DNA from: Antedon mediterranea
Taxonomy: Eukaryota; Echinodermata; Crinoidea; Comatulida; Antedonidae
Length of the DNA stretch: 64,000 nucleotides
Assembly: GCF_964355755.1 (NCBI RefSeq)
Contig: NC_092673.1
Coordinates: 4,905,001 to 4,969,000 of the forward strand
Reading direction: 5' to 3'
Of the stretch, positions 33,691-45,900 are shown piece by piece. The position numbers and the translations under genes were made by a program. The notes below the pieces were generated by a model, which saw only the letters and a program-made list of their open reading frames with translations, was not told the DNA's origin and did no database searches. How positions within the stretch are numbered: the first letter of the stretch is position 1; every line of letters starts with the position of its first letter.

Positions 33691-36087
33691 GTCATGTGAA
33701 TATCACACATATTCATTGGATTTCTATCAATACAATTCTGAATATCTTTTCCAATTGTATTATCATATTGATCGGTATAGATGTTGGCGAAAACGAAAGC
33801 AAAAGTGACATGCTAAATATATTTTTTAACTATAGTAAAACTTCCGTGTTTAAGTTGTAAACAAACATTCGCGTATCATGGGACGCTAATATTGCTGGTG
33901 ACGAAAGACCTTGTTTTGACCACATTATCGGACGCATCGGCTAAAATGATTCAGTTCGAGATCAACTGGAATCCTATGGATATGCGTGCGGAGAGACTTC
34001 CCAAGCTCAGACCTCTCGTCTCCATGTTTTTCCAGGTTCAGGGTAAATAGGATGTTCGCTTTAGCGCGCTGTCTGTGTCGTCCGGTATCACGTGGGACAT
34101 ATTACTTCCTTTAGCGCGCCGATACATACCAACAACTACCCAAATGGACCTAGATAATAATAACATTCATACTATAAAGTACAACACACTTTTAAGTAAT
34201 GTTTCGTAACCTAAATATCTAAATTTAAAGTCCGTGTTGTTAAACAGGAAGCATCTTGGCGGTGAAAACAGATCATGATACGATAATTCAAGGACTGTGG
34301 TCGAATTTTTGGGAATTACTTTAACACCCAGGTTTACCTACATTCCAAACAACACATTTTCCCAATGTTAACATTATGTTTTGAATGAAATTCCGTAATC
34401 GTAATTGCAGCAACCAGGATTTCGAACGTCCAGAACAACGGCTTGTTGAAACATTCGTTGCCTATAGCATCGAGAGGTAACGAATACATTAATTTTACCT
34501 CCATGGTTATAAGGTGTATGAGCACATTATAATCGCCAAAATTAAGATTTGACACTCAAAAGATTCATCATTAAAAAAATTATTTTGATAACTCTCAACA
34601 CAAATGTTGTACTAGGCCTATGACTTTAAAATAAGTTACAAATAGGCCTAAGACCTAAGAAATTTGCATCATATCCATCCGTGGTCAAAATTTGTCAAAT
34701 TCAGCACGTGTGTTCTTTAATATAGGCCTACGTTTTATTGAAAAAAATAGTATAGGCCTAGTTGTCATCTAGGTCCTGTGTTGTTAGCCTTGTAAATTTA
34801 AAATCATTCAACGTTTTGAGTCCTATCAACTGCAGTCCCTGTATCCTCTGTTGTGTCCCGTAAAGTTTACCATGTAACAGGCCTAGGCCTAATGGGTATT
34901 TTTGTTATGTTTGCTCTATCAATTGGTTAGCTAAAAAGGTCAATAATGCATCATTACCTTTTATTTGCAATGTCTATAATGAACACTTATTAACAATACA
35001 ATACACTTAATAGCTTATCGTTTTATAATTGACAGGTTTTATTGAAAAAACTCGTCAAGTTTCAAGACAAATTTGTGTTTACTTAACAATCGAAATTAAG
35101 ATATTAAAGAAAGCGTAATTCGAGTATTGAAACATTAAACGTTAAATGATATTGTATCTTACTTGAACACACGAAGTAAAAAATGATAGTTGTGGGAGTT
35201 GGTTTTTAGCTATAGCTAAGTCGGACGTCTGTTTTTGTCAATCGATATCGAAAAATTCTTTTCAAAACTAAAAACACTTTAAATAAAGAAGATGATAGTC
35301 ACTTTGTTCTAATTGGGGCTGCAAATTGATATCGAAAATATTTTTCAATTTTTAAAGATAATTCGAGGTCTATGCCTTAAAAAAGTAGTTTGTTTAAAAT
35401 ACTTGGTCAGTATTTAAAAGAGCAGACATATTTATTAAATGTTTAAGCATGAACTTGGCTATCCATTCTACTTCCTAAGACCTAAACAAAATTAAATAAA
35501 ATGGTTGCTTTATTTAGATGTCAACTCATTAATTACAACAACCAACGACTTTGTAGCAGAACGTCGGATATGACCTATCTAATTTTAAAAGATTAAACAC
35601 GGTATTCGGTCACCTCTTTAAATTATCAATCAATCAGTGAGTCAATCAAACGATTTCAAATGACCATAATAGGTCAACAAGTTATGGCTTAAAGGTAAAC
35701 ATTCACAGACAATTACTTGTTAAATTGTAATTTTGTTGTTTTTCCATAGCCTTGTAAATAGCTTAAGCCAAGAATGTTATATTCACACTAAAAAGTCTGT
35801 CGGTCTACGCAAATAAAATAGAACTAAAAAGAGAACAAATTAAATAGTAACTAAAAGTGTAACAGAGACAAATTTTCTAAAAAATAAAGTTACATAATAT
35901 TTTCACCCAAAATAAAATTAGGAAAACGGTATGTTAGAAAGATTGTTTTAGACTGGATTTAGGCCTAATTGACTTCCCTTTTGATTCTGATTATTTTGTA
36001 CATTATTTTATTTTGTTAATCTTTATAACTTTTTTCTATTTAATTTTTATTGTTTGCATGTTTATGACTTGTAATATTGTATTTTTT

Positions 36088-36114
36088 AATAATAATAATA
36101 ATAATAATAATAAT
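36088..36114. repeat. (AAT)n microsatellite
   Basis: About nine AAT units after a T-rich stretch; possibly a retroposon tail. Confidence 0.9.
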
Positions 36115-37209
36115 TTAATATTTAGGCCTATCTATTTCTATTTTTTTACTGTCCCTATATAAAATAAATATAATTTTCTGGGGCCGCAAGAAAACGTTCT
36201 GATAGTAATAACAATAACAATAATATGGTGATTAAATATTTGAAAGCTACCGTATGAATTGAATTGTGAGTGACTTATAATCACATATTTAAGTACGATG
36301 TCAAATATATCATTGAAGTATGCAACATTATATTTGAAGCAAATTTGTGCCGTATCATGATCAATGTATTTAGACATAATTAAAATAAATTTTGTTCATT
36401 TCCTTTTGAATAAGAAATCGTCAATTCTGCCTATTAGTGCGATTGATTTAAACTTCTGTTCAGATGTCGAGTCAAGTCACATACGGTACTTTTGAATGAT
36501 TGACAACGATTAATTGTATGTATCGTCACACAGTTCGTGTTCGCTAAGTTTCTTCAAATCTATGGTGAAATTATCCGCGAATTATGATGAAGACGTCAAC
36601 ATTATCATTGTGATTTGTCAAGCAAAATAACTTTTCCTGCCGTGTTAGAAAACTCATTTTCTAATTTGTTTCCAAGGCTTCGACTCGTCAAAGTTGTCAA
36701 GTATGAAATTATACATTTTTTCTAAAGTTCGTTCGTCAATCCATCAAGTAAAGTTTCAATCGTATACGGACGGACGTACTTTAAATTCCATTTAACTTTG
36801 GCAAATATGAGTCGTAAAATGAACTAAATTCAATGTTTATGTGAGATAACTTGAATTACATTATGCTAGGGAATCAGGTCGGTGTAATAATGGGGCACAG
36901 TACTACCGAAATTTACTCGGCTTCATTTAGGCCTAAAGAAGAAACACATTTAAATTTATAGATACATATTAATAGCAAGCCAATGGTAACGAATAGTTTT
37001 TATTTGTGTCTAAATATTCTTATTATCTATATAAAAAGTCACTTTTAATATTAAAAAAACAATAAATAATAAATAACATAATTTTTTTAATTCAAAAGTA
37101 AATCAGGTTAAAAAAATAAAACATTCACAAATAAAAATTATAGAAAAGATCATCCAATCTACATGGTAGATGGATGAATTTATTGTATTAACCACGTGAC
37201 TATGTGGCG

Positions 37210-37357
37210 TCGGTTTATTTATATATAGGCCTACTGTATATATTTTTTTCTTTATATTTATAATAATGTAGACACTTGTAATTTGTTTTGATCTATGGAG
37301 AATTTTGTACTCTGTGTTCTTTTTTCCGAAATAAAAGATGAAATGAAATGAAATGTA
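37210..37357 (+). mobile_element. LINE/SINE 3' tail with (GAAAT)n
   Basis: ATCTATGGAGAATTTTGTAC then TTTTTTCCGAAATAAAAGAT and GAAATGAAATGAAAT. This layout is typical of 3' termini of CR1/L2-like LINEs or SINEs using them. No coding remnant. Confidence 0.45.
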
Positions 37358-38444
37358 GTTTTCATCTTCTTTCTTTCATTCTCTAATTGAAAAATATCTA
37401 GGCATAGGCCTACTACAGAAGAAAGGGGATATCATTTGAACCCTTTGGACCACCGTTTGTCCCCTTAAGTAGTGTCCACTGAATAGTTGGCCATGTGTTT
37501 TATTTATTTATTTATTGGACATCACAGTGGCACAGACTGTCGTTAGTGGTACAACCAAAACAAATGAGCAAAATAATTAAAGGAAACAAAACAAAAGCAA
37601 CGGAAAAATAAATATATACATATTTAAAGCTATTTTAAAAACTATAAACTATAAAACCTGGAGGATAGCTCCATGTTTAAACTAAGTAATAAAAATTAAG
37701 AGCGAAATATTACAAATAATAATCACTGTGTTAAAACACAATTTTCTTGTTCTAGTTATGTGGATGCGTGTCCAGAAAAAAAAGTTGTTATACTGTATAT
37801 TTTCAGTATAAATACACATATATCCTCACATTTTCACCCAGAAATATTGTTATATCATTGCGATTAATCCTCAAAAGTACTTCGACATGAGTGTTCATAA
37901 ATGACATACAGTAGTTTTGAATATTATCTCACCATATAGGGCCATGTATAGGTTATTGATGCTTAATGTACCGTATCTTCTCATAACTTTATCCGGACCT
38001 ATTATACGATCAATCAATTTTAACATAAATCGCCAAGTGTTGTACTTTTACATGTAGATTGTTAATATCATATCATAAAAGGTCACTTTGTAGAAAATCC
38101 CCTGTAAGGTCATTCGATGCATCATGGCGTCTATTGCCGTGTAAGTTTGCTTAAGAATTATTGGACTTCATTAAACTCTTCCATACAAAGTCCACAGGGA
38201 ATTCTACCTAGTAGAGATTGACAGTATGAATTTTAAGTATTTAGAAAGAATCCCATATTAAATCTTCATATTAATATTATTGACATGTTGTTCAGACGGA
38301 ACAGTCAAATTGTCTGCTGACAATTACCGATGTTATCCTTCCCTAGGCAAGCTAAAATGAGCAAAGGGTCTGAGTAGGCCTAAGTTTTTTTTTATTGCAC
38401 ATCATGAAACAGCTTTCATTCGTGTACCGGTACCGCTCATTGAC

Positions 38445-38660
38445 TAAAGTTTGGTTCCCACTAGCGACGCAACGTTACACAATCTACGCAACGTAAGGAA
38501 ATGCGCTTCCAATAATTGTGTTTGCCACCGCCTGCGTGAAATCAAACCTGCGATGTTTGCGCAGCACTATTGCGTCGTCGGTTCCAACTTGTGATTACGC
38601 AATAAAACACTTTGCGTCGATAAGTCGCTGCGTTACGTTCTAGTGGGAACCACGCTTTAA
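38445..38660. mobile_element. MITE family A, copy 2
   Basis: TAAAGTTTGGTTCCCACTAG at the left and CTAGTGGGAACCACGCTTTA at the right, with CGACGCAACG / CGTTACG subterminal repeats. The interior (TTGCGTCGTCGGTTCC) differs from copy 1, defining a longer subfamily shared with copy 3. Confidence 0.85.
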
Positions 38661-39183
38661 TACTTACATTGTAATACCATGCAGTATAGTAGTTTATTAA
38701 CTTTTTACACCACATGTACCGTATACCAATACCGTCCTTTGATAAAAAGAAATTAACTTGAGAAACAGCCGAGGTTTGTTAGCTCTTCTACCATAGTCCT
38801 TGTTCAATTCATTTAGGCCTACAAATGCCTATGGAATGTAGTAGTTTTAATACATACCTTGCAATCCTAGAATAATTGTCATACAGGCCTATCGTTATTT
38901 CTGTAGTTGTATCTGACTGCTATATTTTACTTTAGTTTAGTATTTAGACTGATAGGCCTAATAATACAATTGTTGCAGGATTTGTTTTATAATTACTTTG
39001 GATTATTATTAGGGCAATTAAAATTAGGTACTCGGAAATTGTGGTTTATATATTTCATTTTGCAAAAATTGTTCCGGTTATTTCATTTTTGGTTATTAGT
39101 ATCCTTGCCAAGCTCAGCCTTTATACTATACTGTACGGTACCGTAGTAAATGTATTATTATCATCGCAAGATAAGTGGTACAC

Positions 39184-39318
39184 TAAAGCTTGGTTCCCAT
39201 TAGCGACGCAACGTAACGCAACCTACGCAACGTAAGAAAATGACCTTCCAATAATTGTGTTTGCCCCCGCCTGCGTGAAATGAAAAAGCGGCAGCAGTAT
39301 TGCGTCGTCGGTTCCCAT

Positions 39319-39353
<35 letters not shown>

Positions 39354-39520
39354 TATATTTATACAGGATAAAACAATCAGATAACATTGTATCTGTTTTA
39401 CATTGTGGTCCTGTCTTAATCAAAATATACAAAAGAGAAACTTAATTAAATATAATTACGCAATACATCACTTTGCGTCGATATGTCGCTGCGTTGCGTT
39501 CTAGTGGGAACCACGCTTTA
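39184..39520. mobile_element. MITE family A, copy 3, with nested insertion
   Basis: Same subfamily as copy 2 (TAAAGCTTGGTTCCCATTAG to CTAGTGGGAACCACGCTTTA), but about 145 bp of foreign sequence (about 39318-39462) interrupts the interior between GGTTCCCATTT and ATTACGCAATAC. Confidence 0.85.
39318..39462 (-). mobile_element. Retroposon tail nested in MITE A copy 3
   Basis: On the - strand it ends in ATCCTGTATAAATATATTAT followed by (TTA/ATT)n, the arrangement of a retroposon 3' end and tail. Defined by comparison with uninterrupted copy 2. Confidence 0.55.
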
Positions 39521-39645
39521 CGTTCGGTTCCCACTATAACGCAACGCAAGAACGTAACGAAACGCAAGTAATTAAATACAGGCCTATTATTTGAACTGTT
39601 ATTATTTTGCGTTGCGCCTATAGGTAGTTACCATACGTTGCGTAC
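39521..39645. mobile_element. MITE family A, truncated copy 4
   Basis: CGGTTCCCACTATAACGCAA and repeats of AACGCAAG follow directly on copy 3; TTTTGCGTTGCGCC and ACGTTGCG mark the other side. Ends are incomplete. Confidence 0.55.
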
Positions 39646-40277
39646 TTAGAAATGAATGTTTAAAATAAGTACAGCTTACAAAATAAGAAAGTAATTATGA
39701 TGTCTACGTTTGTTTCTTTGGAAAGTTTTGATTTTTATTGTACCATTTTTCATGAACCAAGTTGCAATTTGATAAAATATGTTAAATGCTTTGTAAATTT
39801 GTAGAGCTTAGTCATTACGCCACAGAGTACCCTGTTAGGGTCAATCAAACTGATTGACAGTGCGAATGACACATTCTAAGGGGTCTGAATAATTGAGCTG
39901 TACCCTTTCTTTATTTAGATCGTCAGAGCCGTTTCTGATGAATCAAAAGTCACCCTTTGTAATTATTGTTGATATACAAGTTACATATAGACCCGATTGT
40001 GTACTTACTTTGAACAGTCCTACTGTGATTGCACAATTCAGTTAGCATTGTTTATTTCAATATTTTATTAATCTTCCTTAAAATACAATGTTTCCATGAT
40101 TAACAACCAATCGATAGCCGTATTGATAATATTCTCCATTTAATGACAAAAGCGCAAAGAGACCTGAACGTAATCAACAATCTCTAGGCCTAGATTTTTA
40201 TTTAAATAAACAGCATCTTACGTCAAAGTCATTAGCAATAACATTTTAGTTATCATAAACCAAAAAAATATAAACAT

Positions 40278-41035
40278 TTGCATCATCAACAAAATCTCCA
40301 TTCAACATCTTCGTTGTCATCAACAACAACACATTCGTCATCGTCAACAACATGTTCGTCATCGTCAACAACATATTCGTCATCTTCAACAACATATTTG
40401 TCATCTTCAACAACATATTCGCCATTTTCAACAACATATTCGCCATCTTCATCAACAAATTCGTCGTCATCAACAACAACATTCGTCATCATCTTCAACA
40501 ACCATGTGAGTGAGTGGCCGAGCGGTTAAGACAGTGGAACCGTAATTACGTAGCCATAACATCGGCATGGGTTCGAGGCTCACTCACTCCATGGTTCTGG
40601 TGGTAGAACGAGTCTTCTCGGATAAGGACTATAAACCGTAGGTCCAGTGTACACATCTAGCTCCTGTGCACTTTAAAGAACCTAGTACATCTTTCGAGAC
40701 GAGTAGGGGGTTACCCCGGTGTATTAGTACATCACAGCCACTGATCACCAACTGGGCCCTCTGGGAGACCAGTCTTTGACTGAAGAGGTTACCCAGTATA
40801 AATATATATATTTCAATCAACAACATAATAATTATTCGTCTTCATCAACAACATCTTCGTCATCTTCAACAACATATTCGTCATCAACATAATTTCATCA
40901 TTTAGTATTCACCTTTGAATCAACAACATTTGCGTCAACAACAAAATCATCATCAACACAATCTTTATCATTAATAACATCTTGATGTCATCACCAATTT
41001 CGTCATCGTCAACATCTTCGTTATAAACACAATTT
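40278..41035. repeat. ~21-bp ATCTTCAACAACATATTCGTC minisatellite, split by a SINE
   Basis: Units such as CATCTTCAACAACATATTCG occupy 40278-40503 and again 40820-41035, where they are more degenerate. The 300 bp between is a SINE. Confidence 0.85.
40506..40815 (+). mobile_element. tRNA-derived SINE (class II tRNA head)
   Basis: The head 40506-40589 has A box TGGCCGAGCGG (40515-40525) and B box GGTTCGAGGCT (40570-40580). GTGAGTGAG at its 5' end pairs with CTCACTCAC at the end of the head, like a tRNA acceptor stem. The length suits a Ser/Leu-type ancestor. A ~220-bp body (GGATAAGGACTATAAACCG onward) ends in a short AT tail. It sits inside a minisatellite. Confidence 0.8.
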
Positions 41036-41070
41036 TTGAAAACACCTAATCACTACGTCAGCATCATTTC

Positions 41071-41370
41071 TAAAGCGTGGTTCCCACTAGCGACGCAACG
41101 CAAGGACGTAACGCAACGCACATGAATTGACCAATCACAAGCGATGGCTTATTCGCTTGTGATTGCTAACTGTCTATAACTTCGCTTGTCAGTGGTTAAA
41201 ACGCTTGCGTTGCGTTTACGTCCTTGCGTTACGTTCTAGTGGGAACCAAGCTTATAAATGCTTGCGTTGCGTTTACGTCCTTGCCTTACGTTCTAGTGGG
41301 AACCAAGCTTATAAACGCTTGCGTTGCGTTTACGTCCTTGCGTTACGTTCTAGTGGGAACCAAGCTTAAT
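41071..41370. mobile_element. MITE family A, copy 5, with triplicated end
   Basis: TAAAGCGTGGTTCCCACTAG at the left. The right terminal ~57 bp (CGCTTGCGTTGCGTTTACGT to GGGAACCAAGCTTA) is repeated three times in tandem (ends near 41255, 41312, 41370). TAA flanks the outermost ends. The interior has an extra ACTGTCTATAACTTCGCTTG segment missing from copy 1. Confidence 0.85.
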
Positions 41371-41409
41371 GATTATAATACCCCAGTTCCATAACAAATA
41401 TACAACAAT

Positions 41410-42746
41410 CTTAATTCAAAACTGTACATTTTATTGCAAATACAATACTGCATTGCACAACACATAGCGTGTATACAACAAGAATAAAAACAAAATCAAA
41501 ATATGTAACAACTCAATAGTAAACTATGTACAACATACACAACAAAAATAAAAACGTCTTTAAGGCCTGAGTGTCAATGATATTTGGTTGTTGTATCATA
41601 TTATCAGTTTCTTAACTAACTGAAACTTTTCAAATCAATAACATAAATCAAATATGCATAAGGATGCTGTATAAATACGGTAGAGGGCGCTTAATGGGTC
41701 GAGTTTTTTTAAGGCTACGGTATATCATACTGTAAAGATATTATATTCTATGGTTAAAGCAATTTAAAATGTTAAATTCAATACATTAATACTTTTTTTT
41801 ATACTACCGATTGATTTGATTAATTATTATAGAAAACTGTTTCAATGGGTCAACATAATTTACTTTTGACGAAAAGATTAATGTGTTGATGACCAAAAAT
41901 ACCTAAACAATCAGAAAATCCTCAATGATTTGGCCTATATTACTATTTCAGGCTCATCACAGCCTAAGTTGCTGGAATATTCAAAGTACTGTATATGGAA
42001 TTTCTATTGTAATTAAAATACATGTTCCTTCCCATAACAGAGGCTAAGATAGACCACGCATTGTAACGATCTTCCTAAAGACTTCCGTAAAGGAAATGTT
42101 ATTCAGCTCGGCATTAACAACGAAACGATTTTCCATACAATAAAAGACCAGGAGGTCATATCGGTAGATAACAGAGTAAACTTTAAATGAGTTGGCATTT
42201 TGCCCTAATTCAAATACAAAATTGCGGATAGTTTTTTAACTAATCCGAACAACCATTTATAGAAATTAATTGATACATCAAATAACATTACCATTATTAC
42301 CAAGTCAAACTGATTTTACATTTTATGTTAACAATTTGTACGAATTATTTTGAATAAGCCAAGCTTATTTTCCATCACTAATAATTAACACCATTACAAT
42401 GATGTTTATCATTATTCATGAGAGCGCCATGAACCTAGAAATCTTCCACCAGGTTCTTTGAGGAAAAGCAACGATGTTAAATACAGCTTCTTCTTCTACA
42501 ACATTTTAGGTTCTGTACATGGAATGATCGTCCACATGTTTAGAACTCGATTCAAACTGTTTTATTTTTCTCGGATTAACAAAACTTCATATATGGAATG
42601 CCAGTACATTGTCAAATTTGGTCAAATAATGACGTTGATAAGACTCCGTTTCAAAAACAAGTTGGTTGTCTGTTTGCACTGCAGACAGAGGCAGTGGTTG
42701 TCGTATCTTGTCATACTTTGGTTGATATTACAATAATACATTAGTG
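41410..42746 (-). other. HHEX: Probable HHEX 3' UTR
   Basis: About 1.3 kb of AT-rich sequence after the HHEX stop, free of the transposon families that begin immediately beyond it at 41370. An AATAAA on the - strand lies at 41435-41430. Extent is inferred from that signal and the repeat boundary only. Confidence 0.4.
41430..41435 (-). terminator. Candidate HHEX polyadenylation signal AATAAA
   Basis: TTTATT on the + strand reads AATAAA on the - strand (GCAATAAAATG), about 1.3 kb past the HHEX stop and just before a transposon cluster. Its position fits, but no transcript evidence is available. Confidence 0.4.
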
Positions 42747-42959
42747 TCAATCATTTTTTAAAACATCAATTTCTAAGTTATCTGTCCGGCAGCCGTTTAT
42801 GATACTGTTGATGTTGCAATTGTTGTTGTTATAGTTACACGTATTGTTCATGTTTTCATCCGCTACGTTTATGCCTAGTAATTCATCTGTTGGAGGATCG
42901 TCAAGAGATTTCAACATATCTTTTTCATCTTTGCAGTCATCTTTACCAGTTGGGCTTTC
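42747..42959 (-). CDS. HHEX: HHEX exon 4 (acidic, Asn-rich tail and stop)
   Basis: After the acceptor TATTTTTTTAG (42960) come 70 codons, ESPTGKDDCKDEKDMLKSLD to EIDVLKND, then TGA at 42749-42747. It contains N-rich runs (NYNNNNCNINS) encoded by AAC repeats. The tail is shorter than in vertebrates but keeps the acidic start and the E-I/V-D ending. Frame continuity with exon 3 (KQ|ES, compare KQ|EN in vertebrates) supports the join. Confidence 0.9.
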   Translation of the reverse strand, partial: ESPTGKDDCKDEKDMLKSLDDPPTDELLGINVADENMNNTCNYNNNNCNINSIINGCRTDNLEIDVLKND

Positions 42960-45900
42960 CTAAAAAAATATAGATTAAATATGTATTATAGATTATAATT
43001 CTTTTTAACTGACTGGTGGATCGACACATGTTCAATTATTGAAGAATATTATAATGCCTATTACATAATAATAATGCATACGGTATTGTACTTCACTTTA
43101 AATCATCAATTTGTTTATGCCATAATACAAGTTTAGTGTGTTTTCTGTTATACATCATAATGTTTATGATATTATTATATACTATATGCCTATATAAGAA
43201 CCTCATAATAAATCTGTTGCAAAGCTGTATTTTGCGACTTTTGATTGTTAAAAATGTATTACTACTAGAAGGTGTGATATTATCTATATATATATTATTT
43301 AATGTGCAAATTATGTAAATAATGAATTGATAACCGAGAAAGAATAGACCTCATAATTGAGGAGTTAATTGGACGGTAACTAGTTGTTGTTCTCATAAAT
43401 TGGTTATAGAATATTATTATTATATAAATAATTATGTCCTGATTAAGGATTATCATTGGGTTATATAGAAACTTGTTGATTCGTAATTCAAGGACAATTA
43501 TCATGTTTAAATAGCTCCCAATCAATCTATAAAGAATGCAATAATTTAACCAAACAATATGGACATTTCCACAAGTTTTATTTTAAATTCAAATTCAGGA
43601 CATGGCGATTTGAATAATAATCTTATTTCTTTGCTTTCAGATGAGAATTGGATATCAAGAAATGTCTTTGAAAAGAAGTTACTGTACTCCATGGCCCAAC
43701 AAGAAACGATGTTTTAAACCAATTTCAAGTAAGTAAATCCAGTTAATTGTGCTGTCCAAGAAAACCAATGTTAGCCTATATTATTCAATGTATTATTGCC
43801 GCGGGCATAAACATAAGTCTGTGGGTTGCTTCATGCGAAAATATTTTAATTGAAATGATTGATATGGAGTATTAGTACTAATTTAATTTCAATAAAATAA
43901 GACAAAAAACGTATTTCAAACGCTATATACCGTAATTCAATGTCAATTCTTTGAAAACATGATCCCATGTTAAAAATATCATGATTTATTTTGAAAGCTT
44001 TAAGGCCATTTGATACTCGTATAGCATCCGAATGTTTCAATTTTATGAACAAATTGATAATCCGTCGGTATATAAACATGATCCTCCCCATACTTAGCAT
44101 GAACTAACTATTCTGTTTAGTTCGTCCTGACTCATTCAATCGCGTACATCGCTTAATTTCTTTCCCCAAAACTTCTGCACGAAACACTCCTTAGTGGCGC
44201 CGTAAAGTTTAAAACTGCCAAACGCCGGAAATTGGCATTCATCGTGGCCTGTTGAATTCACTTCCTAGGCCCGATGTTAAAATTCAGATCTCAAGGTGCG
44301 AATTCATTGATAATTTCAACTAATACGCATGCACTTGCGCATGCGTATTGTCGTTACGCGGAAATTGCTTAGTGATGGTAATTTGGATCGACATGAATAT
44401 GATGTAGTTGGTTTAACATTTACACGAGAGGAACTAGAAACATTTGAATGTTTTTAATTGAGAACATTCTTCCATTTAAATTATTTGAAGTACATTATGT
44501 TGTTAAATATTCGGTTAATCAGTGGAGTAATGTAATTACTGCATACGGCATTTCAAAGACTTCCTTATTGAAGAGAATAATTAGATATGTAGAGTTGATA
44601 GTTGATAAAATTCCAATTCCATATTATACTTTATGATTTATATGAAAATATTGATATTTCCCACTAGGTGAATTTGTACGCGCGAATCGAAAGCTTTAGC
44701 TTATACGCATGCGTACTCATGTTTCTATCTTCAAAATCTCTCTCTACACATGCGTATAAGCGGACGCTTTCGAACACATTCAGCTTTAGTAATATTATTT
44801 ATATTTTGTATCATTATTTGTTTACATATAGACCAGTCGGATCTGGAGGCAGGTGTCACTTTTCTGCAGAATTTTCCAAACCAACTTTTTCTAGTGCATT
44901 TTTTGACGTAGATTACGAATCTGGTTGTTGATCGGACTAACGTGGGGGCTTTTTAAAGATATAAACGTTTAAAATCTTGATTTTTGAGAGCCGAAATTAA
45001 TCAAAATAAAACAAATTTAGACAATAGAGGGCGCACTTTCTACATAATTATGAGTAAATTGGATTAAAAAAGACTTCGTTGCTGTTAATTTTATTCACGT
45101 AAATGTGAAAATAATTTATAAATCTGATCGGTTTTATATGCTGAAATTGTTTTAGTAATACACTGTGTAGTATAAAGTTAGTTAGAACTTTTCATTTTCG
45201 CGTTTTCAGTGATCAAAAATGATATTGTCTAGGCCCGAATATGAATGCTTCCAGCGTACGACGTATGTAAACAAAGGACGTTTAAACCGCGATGACAGCA
45301 TATAAAGTTCGCTCAAGTGAATAGTGGGTAGGCTTTTACTAGCCTAGCGTATTGTGACCGTATGCATGAAACATCTTTCTCTAGCTTATTTTGCATGCAG
45401 CGCTAGCTTTACATAAACATGTGTACTACTGTTTTTAAATTTTTCCCCCCGATTTTTAGGTGGTGTAAGGGCCTAGAACTTATATTATTATTACTGACAG
45501 GCTTCTAGAGTAGGCTACTACTATACTACTAGGCCTAGTACTGGTGTAGTAACTAGCTGGCATAATAATAGCGTAGGTGTAGATGTATTATGGTGTCGTG
45601 TGTGTAGTCTTACAGCTAAAACATTTATTTTTGTATACATAAATCTAATAAATGCTGTGTACTACTACCCGTATATTCAGCTGATTATAACAATACATTC
45701 AGCAACCCTATCAACCAACGATTTCTCACAGGTGACATCATTGTTCAGGTGGAAACATTGTGAAAATACTACAACGATATTGAATGTATTATTTATTACG
45801 AAAGCTGCATCTAGCATGAACATATTTCCTCTCTGACTGAGATCATGTTTTAAACAATAAAAGAAAATAAGGTTGCCCTAAAGAACTAGCTGTAGAAAAT

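Larger units (their letters stand above)
33691..38444. other. Intergenic; retroposon tails, no gene
   Basis: No exon was recognised. Contains a GC-richer island (33880-34150), an (AAT)n tract (36088-36114) and a LINE-like 3' tail (37210-37357). TAGGCCTA words are frequent. Confidence 0.4.

Noticed and set aside
40246-40529. Frames with Met-Leu-Leu-Lys-Met or Ser/Thr repeats
   Set aside because: Produced by the 21-bp ATCTTCAACAACATATTCGTC minisatellite.
40506-40589. Functional tRNA gene (Ser/Leu type)
   Set aside because: Acceptor-like pairing and both pol III boxes are present, but the T stem has mismatches, there is no clear anticodon arm and the sequence runs on into a SINE body.
44668-44931. 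87-codon frame in HHEX intron 3
   Set aside because: No family resemblance, no convincing splice context, and within the intron of a gene on the other strand; length is within chance.
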